Origin: an uncultured Anaerotignum sp.
Lineage (GTDB): Bacteria > Bacillota > Clostridia > Lachnospirales > Anaerotignaceae
Length of the DNA stretch: 10,709 bases
Assembly (NCBI RefSeq): GCF_934277605.1
Contig: NZ_CAKQVD010000064.1
Location: 1 to 10,709 of the forward strand
Reading direction: 5' to 3'
Positions 1-4,854 of the stretch are shown piece by piece. The position numbers and the translations under genes are program-made. The notes beneath the pieces are model-generated. The model was given only the letters and a program-made list of their open reading frames with translations, had not been told where the DNA came from and did no database searches. The stretch's first letter is position 1. Every line of letters begins with the position of its first letter.

Positions 1-667
1 GCCCTGTGTAAGCGGAGATGTCATCCCCGTTATAGACCAGATCCGCACCGGTGCCGCCCATGCCCTCAGGCTTATATAAATCGCCAGTGGCATCCGCAAA
101 ATGTGCCGCAAGAAAGACCTCATCCACCGGCTCTACCGCCAGATATAAGCCCCATTCCTCGCCGTTGACGGTAATATGGCTATAGGCACATTCCGGCACA
201 TCCAATCCCATCTCTCCCATAATCTGATAGGCGATGTATTCCCGCATACTGCTGTTATCCGAATAGTTATTGTTCAGGCAAAGCTTTTTCAAGCCGTAAT
301 AGCTGCCGTTGTTGTCATAATAATCAAAATCCAGCTTAAAGCTGTAACGATCGGAATCGGAATTTGCCACAGAGGTCAAGCTGTTGTTGCCCTTCGTGCG
401 AATTGCCACATTCCCAACGGTTTCGCCGTTTATCGTCACATTCGCCTTATGGTATTCCTCTTCCAAAGGGTTTTCCAGCATATCCTGCCAGTCCGCCTCG
501 TCAATTTCAATGTTGATTTCGTTTACCGTATCCTCTTGGAAGATGTGCGCCGCATAGGTATCCGCCGCAGAATCCGCACGCTCCACCAAAAAATATGCCG
601 CCACGCAGAACACCACCACCAAAAGCCCGGAAAGCAAAATCGTCCTATATTTTTTCAATATATGCAA
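1..667 (-). CDS. CotH-family kinase-like protein, 5' part only
   Basis: The first 222 codons are present; the C-terminal part lies beyond the left edge. The start is TTG at 667, chosen because AAAGGAGG sits 7 nt upstream and no in-frame ATG is available. The N-terminus is a Lys/Arg-rich start followed by one hydrophobic segment (about residues 9-27), so the protein is probably membrane-anchored with the rest outside the cell, or secreted. CotH family landmarks follow: RTKGNNS (about residues 91-97), the stretch LKKLCLNNNYSDNSSMREY (about 126-144), and a segment ending NGEEWGLYLAVEPVDEVFL. CotH proteins are atypical kinases; Bacillus CotH phosphorylates spore-coat proteins. The catalytic loop is not in the window, so activity cannot be judged. 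It is the last visible gene of a VTC-DUF4956-CotH set, but a structured spacer of about 260 nt precedes it. Family assignment is firm; substrate is unknown. Confidence 0.88.
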   Translation of the reverse strand, partial: MHILKKYRTILLSGLLVVVFCVAAYFLVERADSAADTYAAHIFQEDTVNEINIEIDEADWQDMLENPLEEEYHKANVTINGETVGNVAIRTKGNNSLTSVANSDSDRYSFKLDFDYYDNNGSYYGLKKLCLNNNYSDNSSMREYIAYQIMGEMGLDVPECAYSHITVNGEEWGLYLAVEPVDEVFLAAHFADATGDLYKPEGMGGTGADLVYNGDDISAYTG

Positions 668-927
668 AGGAGTTCCTCCTTTCAAACTGTAGACAAATTT
701 ATTTTAATGCCGCGGAAGGGTTCGGGAAACGAACTGTTCATTACTTTGCTCCGCAAAGCAGGCTTCGCCTGCCGCCCCTTCTTGGGCGGTAAGCAGTTTC
801 CCGACCGGAATCCGCAGAGGGGGCTTTGCCCACTCGAGGAAAACTGTGCGTTTCAAGGGTTACCGATGGAACGCATCAGTTTATTCTTCTGCTTCAACAA
901 GTCGAAATCCTGATTTCGACTTAGCCA
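668..927 (-). other. Highly structured spacer between DUF4956 gene and cotH
   Basis: No coding gene is supported here. The spacer holds nested and serial inverted repeats. An outer 9-bp stem (722-730 with 796-804) encloses three hairpins with 6-bp stems: 744-749/753-758, 758-763/767-772 (sharing base 758 with its neighbour) and 772-777/784-789 (sharing 772). Downstream on the plus strand come a short stem at 821-824/828-831, a 12-bp stem with one bulge (841-852 with 870-875 and 877-882), and a perfect 11-bp inverted repeat (899-909/912-922). None is followed by a U-run on the minus strand, so they are not classical terminators. They could be a processing or attenuation element, a REP/MITE-like repeat, or a structured RNA. 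A weak -10-like TAAAAT lies on the minus strand at about 687-692. Confidence 0.6.
899..922 (-). repeat. Perfect 11-bp inverted repeat after the DUF4956 gene
   Basis: AAGTCGAAATC and GATTTCGACTT are exact reverse complements separated by 2 nt. The repeat starts 5 nt past the DUF4956 stop codon. On the minus strand it lacks a T-run, so it may protect the upstream mRNA 3' end or mark a processing site rather than end transcription. Confidence 0.7.
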
Positions 928-1602
928 TTATGCCGCATAATTCCCGTCATAGCTTACCATGACTGCGGATTCCACGCCTCTCATATTGCTCAAAACATTC
1001 ACAAAGGCACTATCGTTATCCTTGGGGCGAATTTCATAAATAACCTCCGAGCCTGCCCCACCTGTCACAGTCTTGGATTTGAGCTGCATTTTCTTTACCT
1101 CGCCCTTGATATAGCCTGCCACCTTTTCCTCTGCTGTTCCCTCCACCAAGCGCACAATAATCAGATATGGGTTATCCTTCTGCTGATGGTTTGCAAAAAG
1201 AAGCAGGAAAACGCCCAAAATGGGACAGCCCAAAAGTGCCAAGGGCAGCAGGCTTGCGCCGCAGAGAATGCCCTCCGCGATTGCCCAGAACAAAAACACC
1301 AAATCCATTGGGTCCTTCACGGCTGTACGGAAGCGCACGATAGAAAGCGCACCCACCATACCCAAGGACAGCACCACATTGCTTGTCACACCGCTGATTA
1401 CTAATGTGGTTACCAATAAAATTGCCACCAAGGAAACATTAAAGCTGCGGCTGTAAAGCACACCGCTGTAGGTTTTCTGATATACATAAAAGATAAACAG
1501 CCCAATCACGAATGCTGCCCCAAGGGAAAGCGCTGTATCCAAAAGGGAAAAGCTGCTGAAGCTATCCAAAAAGCTGCTCTTAAAAACGTCGTTAAATGTC
1601 AT
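928..1602 (-). CDS. DUF4956 family membrane protein
   Basis: A 224-residue protein whose N-terminal two thirds is hydrophobic: likely membrane segments at about residues 22-41, 55-72, 75-89, 100-118 and 119-137. A soluble alpha/beta tail of about 85 residues follows. The most family-like stretch is the conserved GALSIVRFRTAVKDPMDL (84-101) followed by a glycine-containing helix, typical of DUF4956. The start is the ATG at 1602, because AGAAAGG lies 9 nt upstream; the ATG at 1611 would abut that ribosome binding site. The gene starts 17 nt after the VTC-domain gene stops, so the two are almost certainly co-transcribed. DUF4956 proteins often sit beside VTC-domain and CotH genes. Their biochemical role is unknown; the arrangement suggests a membrane partner of the polymerase-like protein. 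Confidence 0.85.
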   Translation of the reverse strand: MTFNDVFKSSFLDSFSSFSLLDTALSLGAAFVIGLFIFYVYQKTYSGVLYSRSFNVSLVAILLVTTLVISGVTSNVVLSLGMVGALSIVRFRTAVKDPMDLVFLFWAIAEGILCGASLLPLALLGCPILGVFLLLFANHQQKDNPYLIIVRLVEGTAEEKVAGYIKGEVKKMQLKSKTVTGGAGSEVIYEIRPKDNDSAFVNVLSNMRGVESAVMVSYDGNYAA

Positions 1603-1619
1603 TTTCTTCATCCTTTCTC

Positions 1620-2303
1620 TTATCCGTTCAGACTGCAAGCGGCAAATTTAGAAAACGCCTGCTCTCTGTTTTTTGTTGTCAAAATTGTTCTGCTTACCAC
1701 ATCCGGCAGAAAATCGTCATATTTTACCTCCATAATACACCTGCCGTCCCGCAGCACAGGAACCGTCGGCGCATCCTTTCGGAAAAATGCCCTGATGTCC
1801 TTGCAGGAGCAAATATCTCTGTCAAAGGTAATCCGCACATTGCCCGGCGCATAGGTAAACGGCTCTCTGCAATAATCCACAATCACAGAGGGGCGAAACA
1901 GCTCCAACTTCATTTTCAAAAACAGCTCCCGCACCAAAGGCCGTTCATCTGCCTCCATCCAAGCAAGGTCGCCGTCAATGATTTTCTGCACCTCCGCCGC
2001 CGTCAGCCGACATTGATACTTATGCCCAACGGCATAGCGTTTGCTTTTCTTCTCCAAACGGATAAACGCCGTATCAAAATCATAATAGCGAATCCGAAAT
2101 TTATCACGGACAGCCGTCCCCGAAAGCTTTTCCTTCAGCACCTTTTCATACAGATTATCAAAATAAAGCGAGCGAATCAGATATTCTCTCCCGCCCTTCA
2201 GGTTTCTGTCTCGCTGCATAAAGGAGGAGAGCCTTCTTGCCGTTACCATGCTTTCGCCCTCTGTCACGGTATATTTCAATTCCTTTCTCCATTTTTCTTC
2301 CAT
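1620..2303 (-). CDS. VTC-domain polyphosphate polymerase-like protein
   Basis: A 227-residue protein made up almost entirely of a VTC domain, the tunnel-fold domain that in yeast Vtc4 makes polyphosphate from ATP. Basic and acidic tunnel residues expected of the family are visible: K10 in ELKY, R44 in YLIRSLYFDN, R70 and R72 in KFRIRYYD, K85/K86 in LEKKSK, R162 in ITFDRDI, E192 in MEVKYDDFLP and K219 in FSKF. The pattern looks intact, so activity is plausible. It has no SPX domain and no membrane segment; the adjacent DUF4956 protein may supply the membrane part. ATG at 2303 was chosen over 2324 because AGAGAGGTG lies 7 nt upstream of it. It is first in the set VTC-DUF4956-CotH. The family is clear; the true product in the cell is inferred. 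Confidence 0.87.
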   Translation of the reverse strand: MEEKWRKELKYTVTEGESMVTARRLSSFMQRDRNLKGGREYLIRSLYFDNLYEKVLKEKLSGTAVRDKFRIRYYDFDTAFIRLEKKSKRYAVGHKYQCRLTAAEVQKIIDGDLAWMEADERPLVRELFLKMKLELFRPSVIVDYCREPFTYAPGNVRITFDRDICSCKDIRAFFRKDAPTVPVLRDGRCIMEVKYDDFLPDVVSRTILTTKNREQAFSKFAACSLNG

Positions 2304-2333
2304 AAAAATGCACCTCTCTCTCATTCGTGTTTT

Positions 2334-2339
2334 AGTATA
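2334..2339 (-). promoter_or_regulatory. Possible -10 box for the VTC-DUF4956 operon
   Basis: TATACT lies about 30 nt upstream of the VTC start codon, in the gap after the preceding terminator. No good -35 box lies 16-18 nt further upstream. A TTTACA at 2382-2387 is the nearest -35-like word, but its 17-nt partner TAAGTA is poor. A different sigma factor is possible. Weak call. Confidence 0.3.
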
Positions 2340-2416
2340 CGGGATAGAAATTAGGCGGTACTTAGCCCTTTGTTAAAACCCTGTAAAAGAAGGATTAGAA
2401 AACCATTAGGGCAATC

Positions 2417-2449
2417 AAAAAAGAGCCTGCCTTTTTAAAAAGCAGACTC
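2417..2449 (-). terminator. Rho-independent terminator after the ferredoxin gene
   Basis: On the minus strand GAGTCTGC pairs with GCAGGCTC (one G-T wobble) across a T5/A5 inner stem, followed directly by six T. It lies about 45 nt past the stop of the flavodoxin-ferredoxin gene and separates it from the VTC operon. Confidence 0.88.
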
Positions 2450-2493
2450 TATCCTTCCAAGTCAAAATTCGGTTTTAACTTACGGCTTCGCCG

Positions 2494-3315
2494 TTACACG
2501 AACCATTCCGGCTCTGCACGTCTTTCATAAAGCTCTTCCAATTCTTCCTTATGATAGATATAGCCGGGATCATCAAAATATCTTGCCCCCACGGGACATT
2601 TCTTCACGCAGGCACAGCATTTGATGCAAATGCCGATATATTCCTTAATGTTTTCTCTGCTGATGGAGCCCATGGGACAAACCTCCGCACAATGCCCACA
2701 GCCGACACAGGCATCGCTTACCTTCGGCTTAACCTTGCGGATATCAATATGCGCCCCATGTCTGTCCTGCGGTTTAAAATAAGGGCGGATGGGGTCGCAC
2801 CCCTTCACATAAGCAGGAGCCGTATATTCCCAGCCGCTTGTCAGCTTTTCCGCAATCCTTTCTCCAAATTCCTTCATGCTTGCCAAGTCCTTTTCATCCG
2901 GTCTGCCTGCCGCCAAGGTCTTAGAGAAGGAATGTTCGCTGACAAAGGCGCCGCCTGCAACCGTCCGAAAGCCATCCTTTTCAAGAATATTTCTCAGCTC
3001 AATCAATGCGTCATCATAATTGCGGTTGCCAAAGGAAACCACAGGCACCGCATACGCACCGTTGCCCTTTACCTGCTCTGTCAGATAGGGCAAAAGCACA
3101 TTCGGCACACGCCCCGCAATGACAGGTGTGCCGCAAACCACCAAATCTCCCTCGCCGAAGGCCGCAGCATTTTCTCTGCCCTGCGGCAATGTAAAATCAT
3201 AGCTTTCCAAGGGCAAGCCAAGCTTTGCCGCCAATGCCTGCGCCGTTGTTTTCACTGCCTTTTCCGTTCCGCCTGTCGGGCTGAAATACATCGCCCAAAT
3301 CTTTTTCAGTTCCAT
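2494..3315 (-). CDS. EFR1-type flavodoxin/ferredoxin fusion protein
   Basis: A 273-residue cytoplasmic redox protein. The N-terminal half is flavodoxin-like, with a phosphate-binding loop SPTGGTEKA (12-20) for FMN and the segment GTPVIAGRVPN (62-72). The C-terminal part carries two [4Fe-4S] ferredoxin motifs: C203, C206, C209, C213 and C230, C233, C236, C240, both complete CxxCxxCxxxCP. This domain order and length fit the EFR1 family common in anaerobic Clostridia, thought to carry electrons between ferredoxin and flavin partners; the physiological partner is not known. The start is ATG 3315, with GGAGGAGG just upstream; longer in-frame extensions would run through the promoter at 3361-3389. 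It is a single-gene unit with its own promoter and terminator. Family call is strong. Confidence 0.9.
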   Translation of the reverse strand: MELKKIWAMYFSPTGGTEKAVKTTAQALAAKLGLPLESYDFTLPQGRENAAAFGEGDLVVCGTPVIAGRVPNVLLPYLTEQVKGNGAYAVPVVSFGNRNYDDALIELRNILEKDGFRTVAGGAFVSEHSFSKTLAAGRPDEKDLASMKEFGERIAEKLTSGWEYTAPAYVKGCDPIRPYFKPQDRHGAHIDIRKVKPKVSDACVGCGHCAEVCPMGSISRENIKEYIGICIKCCACVKKCPVGARYFDDPGYIYHKEELEELYERRAEPEWFV

Positions 3316-3360
3316 CTGTGTTCCTCCTCCTTTCCCAAGCACCGCTCGGGTTCTGCTTTT

Positions 3361-3389
3361 ATGATACCTTAGAAACGCCCTTTTTTCAA
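3361..3389 (-). promoter_or_regulatory. Sigma-A promoter of the EFR1 gene
   Basis: TTGAAA (3384-3389) and TATCAT (3361-3366) on the minus strand, with an exact 17-nt spacer. It predicts a start near 3354 and a leader of about 40 nt ending in the GGAGGAGG ribosome binding site. Confidence 0.75.
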
Positions 3390-3448
3390 CTATAATACAG
3401 CTTTCTTCTGCCATATCCTCACTGCTATGCAAAAAAATATAGATTTGA

Positions 3449-3477
3449 TTGCTTTTTTTATTTCTCTGTGCTATGAT
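3449..3477 (+). promoter_or_regulatory. Promoter of the antisense small RNA
   Basis: TTGCTT (3449-3454), 17-nt spacer, TATGAT (3472-3477) preceded by TGC, which makes it an extended -10. It points rightwards into the toxin locus and predicts a start near 3484. The same TGCTATGRT core occurs in the toxin promoter on the other strand. Confidence 0.6.
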
Positions 3478-3483
3478 GACAGT

Positions 3484-3570
3484 AAGAAAGGATTATCGCT
3501 TTTGGTGTAGCGGTCAGTCCGGTTTAATGGCGAAACCGTCTAACTTCCCCAAGTTAGGCGGTCGTTTTTT
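3484..3570 (+). ncRNA. Putative type I antitoxin RNA, convergent to the toxin gene
   Basis: A predicted RNA of about 87 nt between a good plus-strand promoter and a strong plus-strand terminator. It carries no plausible ORF. It contains a hairpin CGGTTT/AAACCG (3520-3525/3533-3538) and then the terminator stem, which share three bases and so compete. It points at the 3' end of the toxin gene, whose stop codon lies 3 nt beyond the T-run, and would be fully complementary to any toxin mRNA that reads into the terminator. In addition AACCGTC (3534-3540) can pair, with one wobble, with GGCGGTT in the toxin leader (3683-3689). This layout resembles known convergent type I pairs such as par of pAD1. 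Its antitoxin role is inferred from layout only. Confidence 0.6.
3536..3570 (+). terminator. Terminator of the antisense RNA
   Basis: CCGTCTAACTT pairs with AAGTTAGGCGG (11 bp, one G-T) around a CCCC loop, followed by TCG and six T. On the minus strand the same stem is followed by only TTT, so its use as a toxin terminator (bidirectional) is possible but weaker. Confidence 0.85.
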
Positions 3571-3572
3571 AT

Positions 3573-3653
3573 TTATCCCCTGTTTTGATACAGGGAGATA
3601 AGTGCTATTATAAGTATGCCAAGCTGAATCAAATCAGAATATGTAACATACAT
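3573..3653 (-). CDS. Holin-like type I toxin peptide, 26 aa
   Basis: A 26-residue peptide beginning MYVTYSDLIQLGILIIALIS and ending LYQNRG. It is one membrane helix (about residues 8-22) with the TYSDLIQ N-terminus typical of the short 'putative holin-like toxin' peptides (Hol_Tox) of Firmicutes. The ribosome binding site GGGGGTGAT, one base off the ideal GGAGGTGAT, lies 7 nt upstream of the ATG. An ATG 5 nt upstream (3658) is in another frame. Related toxins are often a little longer with several Lys/Arg at the end; here only one Arg remains, so it may be weakened. Such peptides insert in the inner membrane and are silenced by an antisense RNA, which the convergent transcript would provide. 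It sits between two ordinary genes with its own promoter. Confidence 0.72.
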   Translation of the reverse strand: MYVTYSDLIQLGILIIALISLYQNRG

Positions 3654-3702
3654 AGCATCACCCCCTTTACAGAGAGTGACTGAACCGCCAAGCGATAATC
3701 CT

Positions 3703-3738
3703 CATTTCTACCATAGCATAGTTTCCTTTTTTCGACAA
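3703..3738 (-). promoter_or_regulatory. Promoter of the toxin mRNA
   Basis: TTGTCG (3733-3738), 17-nt spacer, TATGGT (3710-3715) preceded by TGC (extended -10), all on the minus strand. The predicted start near 3703 gives a leader of about 50 nt before the toxin ATG. It sits just past the terminator of the upstream lipoprotein gene, so the toxin is transcribed independently. Confidence 0.6.
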
Positions 3739-3759
3739 CAATTTTCAATTTCTTTGCAC

Positions 3760-3790
3760 AAAAAAAGATGCCTTGGCTTTCCAAGACATC
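3760..3790 (-). terminator. Terminator of the foldase lipoprotein gene
   Basis: On the minus strand GATGTCTTGG pairs with CCAAGGCATC (10 bp, one wobble) around an AAAG loop, followed by seven T. It lies 13 nt past the stop codon. Confidence 0.92.
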
Positions 3791-3803
3791 CTTCTTTTTA
3801 TTG

Positions 3804-4790
3804 TTATTTTTCGCTTTTGTGGAATTTCTCCAAGGTTTCCCAAGCACCCTTAACCTTTTCCACCTTCTGCGCCTTTACCATTTCATCCATGCGTGCCTCC
3901 TCATATTCCGTCTGAATCTTATCCTTATAGCCGGTTTCCGCCTTTTCCTTCACTTCTTCCTCTGTCGGAACGGTTTTCTCCAGTGTCTTAATGATGAAAT
4001 ACTTGCCCTCCTCCATCTGAATCGGGCCAACCACCTTGTTGACCTCAGGGGCCTCCGTCAAGCCGAAGTTGGAAAGCATATAGTTTTGATACATTGTGGT
4101 TTCGCCGTTTTCCTTGCCTTTTTTCGCCGCAGGGTCAACATCATATTCCTTGAACAGTGCCGCAAAATCCTCGCCCGCCTTGGCACGCTTGGCAACCTCG
4201 TCTGCCGTTTTCTCATCATCCACCAAAATCGTAGCCAGCTTCAGCTCGGTATAATCGGAACGCACCTGCTCCTTCTGCTCTGCATAATAATCCGCCATAT
4301 CCTTTTCATCCACCGCACATTCCGCCGCAATGGATTCATACACCAAGGAATACAGATAAGAGGCCTCCATCAAGGGAATCAGCTGCTCCGCAGTAACCTC
4401 CATTTTCTTCAGCGAATCCGCATCCACCGAGGAAATGAATTGGTCTGCCGCCGCCTTTGCCTCCTGCTTTTGCTCATTTGTCAAGGCAATCTCATGTGCC
4501 GCCGCATATTCCTCTGCCGCCAAAACGCTCTGCAATGTGCTGATGGTACGCTCCTCCACCAGCTCATCCGCCGTCTGCCCGTCAAAGTCCATATTCCAAA
4601 CATCCTCCCCCGCCGCAGAAACAAAGCTTTGCGTGGTGGTGTAAAGATAAACCATATATTCATATTTCGGAATTTCGTGATTGTCAATTTTCAGCACAAC
4701 CGTATTTGCCGCAGTGCCGCTGCCGCAGGCTGTCAGCGCAAGCATCCCTGCAAGCAAAAGCCCCAGCAGACCTTTTCCTTTCTTTTTCAT
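3804..4790 (-). CDS. PrsA/SurA-like parvulin-fold lipoprotein
   Basis: A 328-residue exported lipoprotein. The signal peptide has a KKKGKG start, a hydrophobic core and lipobox LTAC with lipidated C22. An N-terminal helical chaperone-like region (about 30-180) is followed by a parvulin-like domain (about 183-272: LKLATILVDDEKTADEVAKR onward, closing with KYFIIKTLEK), then a charged helical tail. PrsA-type foldases help secreted proteins fold at the outer face of the membrane. In active parvulins the first strand usually carries a His (HILV) and the last another; here they read ATILV and YFIIK, so prolyl isomerase activity may be lost and only the chaperone role kept. ATG 4790 was chosen because AGGGAG lies just upstream and it gives a proper signal peptide; the ATG 24 nt upstream lacks a clear site. 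It follows mfd by 52 nt and has its own promoter. Confidence 0.85.
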   Translation of the reverse strand: MKKKGKGLLGLLLAGMLALTACGSGTAANTVVLKIDNHEIPKYEYMVYLYTTTQSFVSAAGEDVWNMDFDGQTADELVEERTISTLQSVLAAEEYAAAHEIALTNEQKQEAKAAADQFISSVDADSLKKMEVTAEQLIPLMEASYLYSLVYESIAAECAVDEKDMADYYAEQKEQVRSDYTELKLATILVDDEKTADEVAKRAKAGEDFAALFKEYDVDPAAKKGKENGETTMYQNYMLSNFGLTEAPEVNKVVGPIQMEEGKYFIIKTLEKTVPTEEEVKEKAETGYKDKIQTEYEEARMDEMVKAQKVEKVKGAWETLEKFHKSEK

Positions 4791-4825
4791 TTCGCTCCCT
4801 CTCTCCCATTTCATTTTGTTTTCTT

Positions 4826-4854
4826 ATTATACAGATATTCTGTCAGTCTTTCAA
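4826..4854 (-). promoter_or_regulatory. Near-consensus promoter inside the 3' end of mfd
   Basis: TTGAAA (4849-4854) overlaps the last codons of mfd. An exact 17-nt spacer ending in TG leads to TATAAT (4826-4831), all on the minus strand. The predicted start is near 4819, about 30 nt before the lipoprotein ATG. It allows the foldase to be made apart from pth-mfd. Confidence 0.78.

Larger units (their letters stand above)
3489..3702. repeat. Inverted repeat framing the toxin locus
   Basis: AGGATTATCGCTT occurs on the plus strand at 3489-3501 and exactly on the minus strand at 3702-3690. Similarity continues outwards into the -10 regions (TGCTATGRT on both strands) and inwards to a CAGTC word. 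The toxin mRNA and the antisense RNA therefore begin with nearly the same sequence. Confidence 0.75.

Noticed and set aside
722..804. tRNA gene, suggested by the cloverleaf-like fold and length of 83 nt
   Set aside because: Hairpin loops are 3, 3 and 6 nt, there is no proper anticodon or T-arm, and the outer stem is 9 bp; a tRNA is not supported.
176..913. Long open frame on the plus strand
   Set aside because: It lies antisense to cotH and the structured spacer, has no convincing ribosome binding site and shows no domain-like composition. The minus strand here encodes a clear CotH protein.
2482..2494. Small hairpin ACGGC-TTC-GCCGT at the end of the ferredoxin gene
   Set aside because: It is short, overlaps the stop codon and has no T-run; the true terminator lies further on at 2417-2449.
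3629..3847. 72-codon frame on the minus strand
   Set aside because: It runs from the lipoprotein gene through its terminator and the toxin promoter, and overlaps the toxin ORF in another frame with no ribosome binding site.
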